A stretch of 16,317 nucleotides of DNA from Lachnospiraceae bacterium (GCA_016282215.1 JAEEKC010000269.1:1-16317), one strand, 5' to 3'. Shown: positions 5,875 through 13,449, numbered from the stretch's first letter. Numbers and translations: made by a program. The notes: generated from the letters alone by a model not told the origin.

Positions 5875-7557
5875 ATGGAACATGGGATATATTATCAAAA
5901 ACTTCCGGAAGCAGAGAGACTGTTTCTGGCATATGTGGAAAAACTGGCCGCCTTGCCGGTCAGGCTGGAGGTCGTGCTGGAGCATGTCAGTGAGGCGCTG
6001 GCCGAGATCTGTCCCTATCTGCATATCGGAAAGGTAGAGGGGATCATGGATACCCCGCCGAACCGCCTGGTTCCGGATGGTATCACCAGCAGAAGGCTGC
6101 TGTTTTCTGACGGCATCGTAGACGTGTTCAATCCCATTTCCATTACTTATGATACGGAAGAGGGTGGAAAGATCACCTACGAGTTTTACTGGTCCAACAG
6201 CAATCCCATTACGGAAGAAGGGCGTTTCTGGACGGGATGTGTAGCGGAAATGCTGTATCTGTACATGGGAAGGGCACGGATCTCAAGCATGCTGCACAGT
6301 TCCATGGGTACCGATCCCATAACCGGCCTGCCGAACATGGGTGCGTTCTTTTCACAGGTGGAAAGGATCATTGAAGCAGGCAGGATCATGGATTATGTTG
6401 CAGCCTATTTCAATATCCGCAATTTCAAATATATCAATAAACTGGTTTCGTTCCAGGACGGCAACAGTGTGATGCGCCAATATGCGGGAAAAGTCAGGGC
6501 TCTCATCGGCCATGATGAAGTGATAGCAAGGCTTGGCGGCGACAATTATGTGGTGCTTGTCCGAAAAGACCGCAGCGAAGATTTTTTAAATAAATTAGAG
6601 AAGATCCATGTGGATGTGGCCACCACCAGTGGCGTCAGGTCGGTTCCGCTTTCTGTGCGTGTCGGTATTTATGAAGTGGACAGGCCGCTTCATGTGGCGG
6701 ATGAGATCATGACACCGATCTCAATTGCCCAGCAGGTTTGCAGGGAAAATGTAACGGCGAGCCGCATTTATTATACGCCGGAAATGGCGAAGCGGGTTTT
6801 TCATGAAAAAAAGGTTTCCATGGATTTTACCAAGGCCTTGGCAGAAGGGCAGTTCCACGCTTATTATCAGCCGAAAATCAGGCTGTCCGACGGATCGCTC
6901 TGCGGTGCGGAGGCGCTGGCGCGTTGGGAATTAAAAGGAGAGGTGATCCTGCCGGGGAAGTTCGTTCCCATGCTGGAAAAAGACGGGACTGTGCGGCAGC
7001 TGGATTTTGAAATGCTGCGTCAGACCTGCGAGATGATCTCAAAATGGATCGAGGCGGGAAAGGAGCCGGTGCCTATTTCCGTGAATATGTCCCGCTGGCA
7101 TTTAAAGGATGAAAACTTTGTGGAAACGATCCGTGAGATCGCAGCCAGTTATCAGGTTCCGCCGAAGTGGATCGAGATCGAAGTGACGGAAACTGTGGAT
7201 TTTGAAGAGTATCACGTGATGCTGGATGTGCTGCAGCGCTTAAAGGATCTGGGTTTTTCCACTTCCATTGATGATTTCGGCAGCGGTTATTCATCGCTGA
7301 CGCTTCTGCACCGCATCGATGTGGATGTGATCAAACTCGATCAGAGTTTTTTGTGGGAGCAGTCCGCAAAGGGGAATATCCTGATCCGGAATGTGATCCG
7401 TATGGCAAAAGAACTGGGCATTGCTGTTTTGGCAGAGGGTGTGGAAACTGTGGAGCACAGAGATTTCCTCATGGCCTGCAACTGCGATATGGCACAGGGC
7501 TTTTTGTATGCCATGCCACTGCGAAAAGAAGAATTTGAGAGACGGGCTTTTTCATAA
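5875..7557 (+). CDS. GGDEF-EAL protein: probable c-di-GMP phosphodiesterase with a degenerate cyclase domain
   Basis: Predicted to hydrolyse cyclic di-GMP to pGpG. The 560-residue protein has no transmembrane segment. Residues 1-130 form an unrecognised N-terminal domain, possibly sensory. A GGDEF domain (about 140-300) follows, whose signature is GGDNY (221-225) instead of GGDEF/GGEEF, so it is probably not catalytic and may bind GTP or partner proteins. The EAL domain (about 305-555) keeps every catalytic marker I could check: EAL (346-348), N404 in SVNMS, EVTE (436-439), DDFGSGYSS (from 466), K487 and D489 in IKLDQ, EGVE (521-524) and Q541. The gene begins 16 bases after the cyclase gene and its stop codon touches the MBOAT start, so it is cotranscribed. 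Its ribosome binding site is weak (TTTAGG), suggesting coupling to upstream translation. Confidence 0.92.
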   Translation: MEHGIYYQKLPEAERLFLAYVEKLAALPVRLEVVLEHVSEALAEICPYLHIGKVEGIMDTPPNRLVPDGITSRRLLFSDGIVDVFNPISITYDTEEGGKITYEFYWSNSNPITEEGRFWTGCVAEMLYLYMGRARISSMLHSSMGTDPITGLPNMGAFFSQVERIIEAGRIMDYVAAYFNIRNFKYINKLVSFQDGNSVMRQYAGKVRALIGHDEVIARLGGDNYVVLVRKDRSEDFLNKLEKIHVDVATTSGVRSVPLSVRVGIYEVDRPLHVADEIMTPISIAQQVCRENVTASRIYYTPEMAKRVFHEKKVSMDFTKALAEGQFHAYYQPKIRLSDGSLCGAEALARWELKGEVILPGKFVPMLEKDGTVRQLDFEMLRQTCEMISKWIEAGKEPVPISVNMSRWHLKDENFVETIREIAASYQVPPKWIEIEVTETVDFEEYHVMLDVLQRLKDLGFSTSIDDFGSGYSSLTLLHRIDVDVIKLDQSFLWEQSAKGNILIRNVIRMAKELGIAVLAEGVETVEHRDFLMACNCDMAQGFLYAMPLRKEEFERRAFS

Positions 7558-9126
7558 ATGATTTTCAATTCGGTTCCTTATCTGATATTTTTTCCCGTGG
7601 CGGCGCTTGTGTACTTTGTGCTGCCGGGGAAGGTGCAAAATTACTGGCTGCTTGTGGCGAGTTTCTTTTTCTATATGAATTGGAATCCGGTCTACGGCCT
7701 GCTGCTTCTTGCTTCTATTCTGATCACCTATCTTGCATCCATATTGATCGAAAAAAAGATCGCCGCAAAAGGGGCGCTGGTCTTTTCACTTGTCAGTAAT
7801 TTAGGGCTTTTGGCAGCGTTTAAGTACAGCGCGTTCTTTGTGGTCAATGCAAATGCCCTGCTGGGCCGTTTTTGGACGCTGCAGCTTCCGGTGCCTGAGA
7901 TCGTGCTTCCGGTGGGCATTTCTTTTTATGTGTTCCAGGCCCTTGGCTACACCATGGATGTGTACCATGGCAGGGAAAAAGCGGAGCGGAATTTTTTCAG
8001 GTATGCGCTGTTCGTATCCTTCTTTCCGCAGCTGGTGGCAGGACCCATTGAGCGCAGCAAAAATCTGCTGCCACAGTTTCAGACGGTGCACAGGTTTGAT
8101 GCGGACAGGGTGCGCAGCGGCCTGTTGACCATGCTTTGGGGACTGTTTCTCAAGATTGTGATCGCCGACCGGATCGCACTGATCGTCACGGAGGTTTTCG
8201 GGGATTATCTTTCCTATAACGGTGCACAGATGTTTCTGGCGTCGCTCCTGTTTACCCTGCAGATCTATTGTGATTTCGGCGGCTATTCCTATATTGCCAT
8301 CGGCAGCGCAAAGGTGCTTGGTTTTACCCTGATGGACAATTTCAGGTCGCCGCTTTTGTCATCCTCTGTCAGGGAGTTTTGGAAACGGTGGCATATTTCC
8401 CTGACAACCTGGTTTACGGACTATCTGTATATTCCCCTTGGCGGGAACCGGAAGGGAACGACACGGCGGCTGGTGAATGTGATGATCGTCTTTCTGGTCA
8501 GCGGACTCTGGCACGGTGCAGACTGGACTTACGTGCTCTGGGGCGGTTTGAACGGACTGTATCTGGTAGCCGGACATGTATGGGATGAGATGAAGAGACG
8601 CAGAGAAGGGATTGAAAGCGGGACGGCAGGCACGAAGGATCACGGTGGCAAGTCTGTAGATGGTGTATCGGAAAATGCGAAGACGGCAGATCACCGGTCA
8701 GCGGCAAAAGACGCAGCCGCCGGGCAGGGGTTCTCTTTCCGGTTCTGCAGAGGCATCATAACGTACCTGCTGATCAGTTTTGCCTTTTTCATTTTCCGGG
8801 CCAACAGCATTACCGATATGATCGGGATGCTCAGACAGGCCAAGGCCGTACCGGGGTTTGCTACGCTCCTTGGCGCCGCACCCGAAACATTGGCGCAGCT
8901 GGGCGGACTGGACGCCGGCGCCCTGATCGCATTTTTCTGTGCGATCATGCTCCTCATCGTTGTGGATGCGCTGCAGCGAAAGGAAATTGACGTAGTCTCC
9001 TATGTCCTGACCCGGGGAAAGATCTTCCGCTGGATCGTATATCTGGTTCTGCTGGGCATGATCATGATCTTCGGGGTATACGGAAACGAATATACACAGA
9101 CGCAGTTTATATATTTTCAATTTTAG
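7558..9126 (+). CDS. MBOAT family O-acyltransferase (AlgI-like)
   Basis: Membrane-bound O-acyltransferases of the AlgI/DltB group pass an acyl group, usually acetyl, across the membrane so that a partner protein can attach it to a polysaccharide or other envelope polymer. The 522-residue protein has around ten hydrophobic segments and the family signatures VAGPIERSKNLLPQF (about 158-172), REFWKRWHISLTTWFTDYLYIPLGG with H279, and SGLWHGADWTYVLWGGLNGLY with the putative catalytic H319. A hydrophilic insert of about 45 residues (345-390, rich in Gly, Lys, Ala and Asp) separates the catalytic part from the last membrane segments and has less regular composition than the rest. The ATG follows the EAL gene stop with no gap. 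The SGNH-like gene downstream is the likely partner. The acceptor polymer is unknown. Confidence 0.93.
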   Translation: MIFNSVPYLIFFPVAALVYFVLPGKVQNYWLLVASFFFYMNWNPVYGLLLLASILITYLASILIEKKIAAKGALVFSLVSNLGLLAAFKYSAFFVVNANALLGRFWTLQLPVPEIVLPVGISFYVFQALGYTMDVYHGREKAERNFFRYALFVSFFPQLVAGPIERSKNLLPQFQTVHRFDADRVRSGLLTMLWGLFLKIVIADRIALIVTEVFGDYLSYNGAQMFLASLLFTLQIYCDFGGYSYIAIGSAKVLGFTLMDNFRSPLLSSSVREFWKRWHISLTTWFTDYLYIPLGGNRKGTTRRLVNVMIVFLVSGLWHGADWTYVLWGGLNGLYLVAGHVWDEMKRRREGIESGTAGTKDHGGKSVDGVSENAKTADHRSAAKDAAAGQGFSFRFCRGIITYLLISFAFFIFRANSITDMIGMLRQAKAVPGFATLLGAAPETLAQLGGLDAGALIAFFCAIMLLIVVDALQRKEIDVVSYVLTRGKIFRWIVYLVLLGMIMIFGVYGNEYTQTQFIYFQF

Positions 9127-9133
9127 GGAAAGC

Positions 9134-9194
9134 GTTCGCCATGTACATACGAAAGAGGGTGCTTGCACACTCGGGCGTATGTACATGAGCGAAC
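9134..9194 (+). repeat. Long intergenic hairpin between the MBOAT and SGNH genes
   Basis: An 18-bp inverted repeat (left arm 9134-9151, right arm 9176-9194 with one bulged A at 9188) contains the palindrome ATGTACAT in each arm. The 24 bases between the arms can form a second, smaller stem (9155-9161 with 9166-9172, one mismatch). No T run follows, so it does not look like a terminator. The right arm ends one base before the ribosome binding site of the SGNH gene. It may be an mRNA processing, stability or translation-control element, or a dispersed palindromic repeat. Confidence 0.75.
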
Positions 9195-9195
9195 C

Positions 9196-9200
9196 AAGGG
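9196..9200 (+). promoter_or_regulatory. Unusually close ribosome binding site of the SGNH gene
   Basis: AAGGG at 9196-9200 is only three bases from ATG 9204, shorter than the usual five to nine. It sits at the foot of the long hairpin ending at 9194. Either translation initiation is poor here or the hairpin alters access to the site. Confidence 0.45.
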
Positions 9201-9203
9201 ATA

Positions 9204-10133
9204 ATGAGCAAAAAAACTCTTACTTTTACTTTCAACTGCATATTCCTTCTCGCCCTTCTTTTCGCTTTCTGCTTCGGCATCGTGATGCCCCAGTACAGCG
9301 GCAACTATCAGGCTGCCATGCTGGATAAGGTTGAGAAGCTCAAAAGCACCCCGGGGGAGCGGATCATCCTCATCGGCAATTCCAACCTGGCCTTCGGCTT
9401 AAGTTGCGAGCAGATCGAGCAGGCCATCGGGAAACCGGTGATCAACATGGGACTCCACGGCGGAACCGGCAACTGCTTTAATGAAAGGGCGGCACTTTTG
9501 GACGTACATGAAGGGGACCTTTATGTGATCTGCCATACGAATTATGATGATACGGATGAGATCAAAAATCCTCTTCTGGCATGGATCACGATAGAAAACC
9601 ACTTGGAACTCTATTCCCTGATCCGACCGCAGGACTGGCCGGATATGATAAAGGCCTATCCGACCTATCTGTCCAAATGCCTGCAGTTTTGGCGGATGGG
9701 GGATGGCAATGAGGAGACGAATGACGCCTACAGGCGCAGCGCCTTTAATGAAAGGGGAGATAATTTTTATCCCCGTCCCGAAAGCCTTGGGGATATTGAC
9801 TATTCATCTGTCTATATCCATCATATTAATGAAGCTTCGGCAAACAGGCTGAACGAGCTGTATCGCAAACTGAAGGAAAAAGGCGCAGATATGGTGATCG
9901 CAGGCTATCCGATCCCGATGTATGAAAACGTTCCTTCGGCACAGGAATATGATGCGCTGACGCAGGAACTTAACGATGCCCTGGATGCACCGGTGATCTC
10001 AAACCTGCGGGATTACCGCTACGATACATCGTACTTTTATGATACCTACGCACACTTGACAGATATGGGCGTATATGTTAGAACAAATCAGTTGATACAG
10101 GATCTGCAGGGATATCTGAATTCAATGAACTGA
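9204..10133 (+). CDS. Membrane-anchored SGNH-hydrolase-like protein, putative acyl-transfer partner of the MBOAT
   Basis: Extracytoplasmic SGNH-fold proteins next to AlgI-type MBOATs usually complete O-acylation of an envelope polymer (compare AlgJ/AlgX, PatB and DltD). This 309-residue protein has one N-terminal hydrophobic segment (about 7-29) that should anchor it with the rest outside. Block I is present as LIGNSN with the putative nucleophile S60 in place of the usual GDS, and a block V-like site DTYAHLTDMG supplies D280 and H284; the spacing between them is one residue longer than the common DxxH. A block with GLHGG (from about residue 81) may contribute to the oxyanion hole. It lies 77 bases after the MBOAT gene with a hairpin between them. 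The reaction and acceptor are inferred from context only. The stop codon lies inside the first unit of a tandem repeat. Confidence 0.85.
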   Translation: MSKKTLTFTFNCIFLLALLFAFCFGIVMPQYSGNYQAAMLDKVEKLKSTPGERIILIGNSNLAFGLSCEQIEQAIGKPVINMGLHGGTGNCFNERAALLDVHEGDLYVICHTNYDDTDEIKNPLLAWITIENHLELYSLIRPQDWPDMIKAYPTYLSKCLQFWRMGDGNEETNDAYRRSAFNERGDNFYPRPESLGDIDYSSVYIHHINEASANRLNELYRKLKEKGADMVIAGYPIPMYENVPSAQEYDALTQELNDALDAPVISNLRDYRYDTSYFYDTYAHLTDMGVYVRTNQLIQDLQGYLNSMN

Positions 10134-10180
10134 CAGAAAAAAGATCGGGAAACTGACAGAGAAAAGATCGGGAAACTGAC
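10128..10180 (+). repeat. Tandem 23-bp direct repeat at the end of the SGNH gene
   Basis: Two near-identical 23-base units (10128-10150 and 10151-10173, one difference, AACTGACAGA...AAGATCGGGA) and the first seven bases of a third (10174-10180). The stop codon TGA (10131-10133) is part of unit one and recurs in the others. It looks like a slippage product. Confidence 0.85.
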
Positions 10181-10196
10181 GAGAAATGATTATAAA

Positions 10197-10295
10197 GGCT
10201 TCCCCCTTGGGGTCGCTAAGCGCCAGTGGCGCTTGTCTAGCGTGGACCGAGCCGGCAGGCGAGACGGCTGTCGCCGAAGGAGACTGATGAGGGGC
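10197..10295 (+). repeat. Structured intergenic repeat, probably a dispersed palindromic element
   Basis: A GC-rich, strongly folding segment unlike its flanks. It begins GGCTTCCCCCTTGGGG, carries a hairpin (CGCTA 10214-10218 with TAGCG 10238-10242 around the perfect AGCGCC/GGCGCT stem with loop AGT), then a second stem region around 10248-10278, and ends in GATGAGGGGC. The same ten bases open the window (1-10), followed there by a similar A-rich flank and a ribosome binding site, which suggests at least two copies, each just upstream of a gene. From memory, elements ending in GATGAGGGG are common dispersed repeats in clostridial genomes; this needs a genome search. No transposase is present. 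Confidence 0.6.
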
Positions 10296-10328
10296 GTAAA
10301 TACAACCGAAATCCAGGAGGAAACAATC

Positions 10329-11516
10329 ATGCTTTCACAACATTATAAAGATATGTTAGGACAAAAATCCGTGATCAGGGAAATGAACGCAGCAGCGTTT
10401 GCCATGGGAGAAAAGATCGGACACGACCAGATCTTCAACTTCAGTCTGGGTAATCCGTCGGTTCCGGCGCCGGACAGCGTTAACGAGACCATGCTGCGCC
10501 TTCTGAAAAACGAAGATTCCCTTGCGCTTCACGGTTACAGTGAAAGCCACGGTAATCTGAAGGTCCGCGGACAAGTAGCAGAGTATCTGAAAAAAACCTA
10601 TGGCCTTCCTTATACGGCGGATCACGTTTTTATGGCATCCGGCGCAGCAGGCGCCATTGCACATGCGCTGCGGGCTGTGGCCTGTCCGGGTGAAGAAGTG
10701 ATCACCTTTGCACCCTTTTTCCCGGAGTATCGTCCTTATGTGAATGAGACGGGCGCGATCTTAAAGGTGGTGCCGGCAGATACAGAAAGATTCCAGATCA
10801 ACTTCGAAGCTTTTGAGGAAATGCTCAGCGAAAAGACGGCAGCGATCCTGATCAATTCCCCGAACAACCCGTCCGGTATCGTATATTCGACAGAGACGAT
10901 CCAAAGATTAGCGGATACCCTTCGCAAAGCGCAGGAAACCTTTGGACATGATATCTACCTGATCTCCGATGAACCGTATCGCGAGATCGTATTTGAAGGT
11001 GTGGATGCGCCCTGCATTTCCGCTTTTTATGATAATACACTGATGTGCTATTCCTTCAGTAAATCCATTTCCCTTCCGGGTGAGCGTATCGGCTATGTGG
11101 CTGCAAACCCTGCCTGCAAGGATGCGGAGACGATCATTCATATGTGCACGCAGATCTCCCGCGGCATCGGACACAACTGCCCGGCATCCCTAATCCAGCT
11201 GGCAGTGGGAGAAGTGCTGGGAGATACGGCGGATCTTTCCGTTTATGAAACCAACAGTAACATCTTATATAATGAATTGACGGCGATGGGCTTTTCTATC
11301 GTAAAGCCCGGCGGAACCTTCTACATGTTCCCGAAGGCGCCGATCTCTGATGCAAAAGAGTTCTGCCAGAAGGCCCTGGAATACAGACTTGTCATCGTGC
11401 CCTCCGATTCCTTCGGTGTGGAAGGATTCTTCCGCGTCGCATATTGCGTACCGACGGAAACGGTGGAACGCTCACTTGACAGTTTCCGGGAGCTGGCGAA
11501 GTTTTACGGAATGTGA
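10329..11516 (+). CDS. Class I/II PLP-dependent aminotransferase (AspC-like)
   Basis: A cytoplasmic fold-type I aminotransferase that moves an amino group between an amino acid and a 2-oxo acid through pyridoxal phosphate; the substrate cannot be fixed from sequence, but aspartate or aromatic aminotransferase annotations are usual. Visible: the helix-capping SGAAGAIAHAL near the phosphate site, SPNNPSG with N180, SDEPYR with D214 and Y217, the Schiff-base lysine K245 in SFSKSISLPGERIGY, and the carboxylate-binding R369 in FFRVAYC. The length of 395 residues is normal. The frame is open from 10233, but that extension is encoded by the repeat element. AGGAGG (10315-10320) eight bases before ATG 10329 fixes the start. 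It stands 42 bases before the patatin gene, without a visible terminator. Confidence 0.93.
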   Translation: MLSQHYKDMLGQKSVIREMNAAAFAMGEKIGHDQIFNFSLGNPSVPAPDSVNETMLRLLKNEDSLALHGYSESHGNLKVRGQVAEYLKKTYGLPYTADHVFMASGAAGAIAHALRAVACPGEEVITFAPFFPEYRPYVNETGAILKVVPADTERFQINFEAFEEMLSEKTAAILINSPNNPSGIVYSTETIQRLADTLRKAQETFGHDIYLISDEPYREIVFEGVDAPCISAFYDNTLMCYSFSKSISLPGERIGYVAANPACKDAETIIHMCTQISRGIGHNCPASLIQLAVGEVLGDTADLSVYETNSNILYNELTAMGFSIVKPGGTFYMFPKAPISDAKEFCQKALEYRLVIVPSDSFGVEGFFRVAYCVPTETVERSLDSFRELAKFYGM

Positions 11517-11558
11517 TAATAAGGTCATAAGTATGATCACAACAGATTGGAGGATCAT

Positions 11559-12407
11559 ATGATCAATGCGGGACTTGTGCTCGAAGGCGGCGGGACCAGG
11601 GGGCTCTACTCTGCCGGCGTACTTGATTTTTTTATGGATAAAGGTCTGGAGTTTGCGAATGCCTATGGCGTTTCCATGGGCGCGTGCAACCTTTGCAGTT
11701 ATATATCGGGGCAGCGGGGCCGGACGCTGGCTGTTACCGTGGATTACATGAATGATCCGAATTATTGCGGAGTGCGGTCGCTCCTGAAGACCGGCGATCT
11801 GTTTAATGCCAAAATGGCTTACGAGGATGTTCCGCTTCGGCTGAATCCTTTTGATTTCGAGCATGCGCTTTCCTATCCCGGAAATGCCTATGCGGTGATC
11901 ACCAATGTAGAGACCGGAAGAGCGGAGTATCCGCTGATCAATGATCTGAAAAACGCGCTGACCTACGTGCAGGCTTCTGCGTCCATGCCGATGGTTTCGA
12001 GGATTGTCAGGATCGATGACGGCAAGTATTTGGACGGCGGCATCGCTGACAGCATTCCGATCATGAAGTCGCTGCATGACGGAAATAAAAAGAACGTGGT
12101 CATCATGACCAAGGAAGCCGGATACATTCGCAAGCCTTTTTCCATGATGGCGGGGGCGAAGGTGCTGTATCGCAAATACCCGTACATGCTTCATGACCTG
12201 GCGGTGCGCCATACACGCTACAACCGCATCGTTGCTTTTCTGGAAAAAGAGCATGCGCGGGGAAACCTGTTTTTGATCCGCCCCAGTGTGGATATCGGTG
12301 TGGGCCGCGTGGAAAAAGACGTGGAGAAGATCACAGAACTGTATGAGCAGGGCTATCACGAGGCGGAAAACTGCTATGAGGATATGATGCGGTATCTGGA
12401 AAAATAG
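11559..12407 (+). CDS. Patatin-like phospholipase family protein (YjjU type)
   Basis: Patatin-fold serine hydrolases cleave acyl chains from lipids using a Ser-Asp dyad. The 282-residue protein has the oxyanion-hole motif GGGTRG (10-15), the nucleophile elbow GVSMG with S39, and the second catalytic element DGG with D159 (in KYLDGGIADSIP). The C-terminal third (from about 200) is basic and helical, as in the bacterial YjjU-like group. No signal peptide or membrane segment is visible, so it should be cytoplasmic. GGAGG (11549-11553) lies five bases before ATG 11559, which is preferred to the TTG 12 bases upstream. It is 23 bases ahead of uppP, so the two are probably cotranscribed. The natural lipid substrate is unknown. 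Confidence 0.93.
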   Translation: MINAGLVLEGGGTRGLYSAGVLDFFMDKGLEFANAYGVSMGACNLCSYISGQRGRTLAVTVDYMNDPNYCGVRSLLKTGDLFNAKMAYEDVPLRLNPFDFEHALSYPGNAYAVITNVETGRAEYPLINDLKNALTYVQASASMPMVSRIVRIDDGKYLDGGIADSIPIMKSLHDGNKKNVVIMTKEAGYIRKPFSMMAGAKVLYRKYPYMLHDLAVRHTRYNRIVAFLEKEHARGNLFLIRPSVDIGVGRVEKDVEKITELYEQGYHEAENCYEDMMRYLEK

Positions 12408-12430
12408 TATTTAGGGGTGAGGAAAAATAT

Positions 12431-13363
12431 ATGCAGACATTTATAGAAATCCTGAAATCAATCCTGTTCGGTATCGTAGAAGGTGTGACCGAATGGCTGC
12501 CCATCAGCAGCACCGGCCATATGATCATTCTCGATGAATTCGTCAAACTGAATGTACGGGAGGAATTCTGGAATCTCTTTCTGGTGGTGATCCAGCTCGG
12601 AGCGATCCTTGCAGTTGTCGTATTATTCTGGGAAAAGATCTGGCCTTTTGGGCTGACGGCCAATGCCGCCCGCGCAAAGCGGGGACGGCGTGACGATGCA
12701 GGAGAGGACCAGCGCCGCGGATCAAAGGAAGCAGCAGATATCATACCCCTTGGCGGCATCTGCATCAAAACGGATATCATGATCCTTTGGATCAAGATCC
12801 TGATCGCCTGCCTGCCGGCAGTGGTGATCGGACTTTTGTTTGATGACTGGATCGATGAGCATCTTTACAACTTTCCCTGTGTGGCGGGAGCACTCATCTT
12901 CTTCGGTATTTTGTTCATTATCATTGAAAAGAGAAATGAAGGCAAAAAGCCCCGCGTCCGTTCAGTCGCAAGGCTGGACTATCTGACGGTTGTCCTGATC
13001 GGTGTCTTCCAGGTGCTGGCAGCGGTCTTCCCGGGTACATCCCGTTCCGGCGCAACGATCATCGGTGCACTGCTCCTTGGCGTGGCCAGGCCGGTTGCTG
13101 CTGAGTTCACTTTTTATCTGGGCATTCCGGTGATGTTCGGCGCAAGCTTTTTAAAGGTTCTGAAGTTTGTCAAAGCGGGCCTTTCCTTTACGGGAATGGA
13201 AGGTGTGTTCCTTTTAGTAGGCTGCGTGGTAGCGTATGTTGTGTCAGTTTTGGTCATAAAATTCCTGATGGAGTATATCAAAAAGCACAACTTTATACCA
13301 TTCGGAATCTACAGGATCGCGCTGGGTTTGTTATTATTCCTATATTTCTTTATAAAACATTGA
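12431..13363 (+). CDS. uppP: Undecaprenyl-diphosphatase (BacA family)
   Basis: It removes a phosphate from undecaprenyl pyrophosphate to give the lipid carrier for peptidoglycan and other envelope polymers; extra copies give bacitracin resistance. The polytopic membrane protein shows both family motifs: EGVTEWLPISSTGH (residues 17-30, with E17, E21 and H30) and PGTSRSGAT (from residue 201, with R205). It has 310 residues, longer than the usual 265-285, because of a charged insert at about residues 75-110 (rich in Arg, Asp, Gly and Lys) in a cytoplasmic loop. ATG 12431 follows an AGGGGTGAGG ribosome binding site. It lies 23 bases after the patatin gene and has no obvious intrinsic terminator behind it. 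Confidence 0.95.
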   Translation: MQTFIEILKSILFGIVEGVTEWLPISSTGHMIILDEFVKLNVREEFWNLFLVVIQLGAILAVVVLFWEKIWPFGLTANAARAKRGRRDDAGEDQRRGSKEAADIIPLGGICIKTDIMILWIKILIACLPAVVIGLLFDDWIDEHLYNFPCVAGALIFFGILFIIIEKRNEGKKPRVRSVARLDYLTVVLIGVFQVLAAVFPGTSRSGATIIGALLLGVARPVAAEFTFYLGIPVMFGASFLKVLKFVKAGLSFTGMEGVFLLVGCVVAYVVSVLVIKFLMEYIKKHNFIPFGIYRIALGLLLFLYFFIKH

Positions 13364-13420
13364 GTTTTTTGTACAAAACAGAGAAAAGCCCCGAAACCTG
13401 CATAAATATGCACAAAAAAT

Positions 13421-13449
13421 TTGACTTATTTTTTATTTTGCGATATAGT
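13421..13449 (+). promoter_or_regulatory. Strong promoter of the histone-H1-like gene
   Basis: TTGACT (13421-13426) and TATAGT (13444-13449) are each 5/6 matches at the ideal spacing of 17 bp, within AT-rich DNA that also has A/T tracts upstream of the -35. The leader would be about 60 bases. This suggests high expression of the downstream gene. Confidence 0.85.

Noticed and set aside
10233..10328. N-terminal extension of the aminotransferase
   Set aside because: It is translated repeat DNA rich in Arg, and AGGAGG at 10315-10320 points to ATG 10329.
11472..12359. 295-codon minus-strand frame over the patatin gene
   Set aside because: Antisense shadow with no recognisable motif and no ribosome binding site; the plus-strand protein has a complete catalytic set.
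13364..13420. Intrinsic terminator after uppP
   Set aside because: Only short weak pairings (TGCATA/TATGCA with a two-base loop) without a GC-rich stem followed by a T run.
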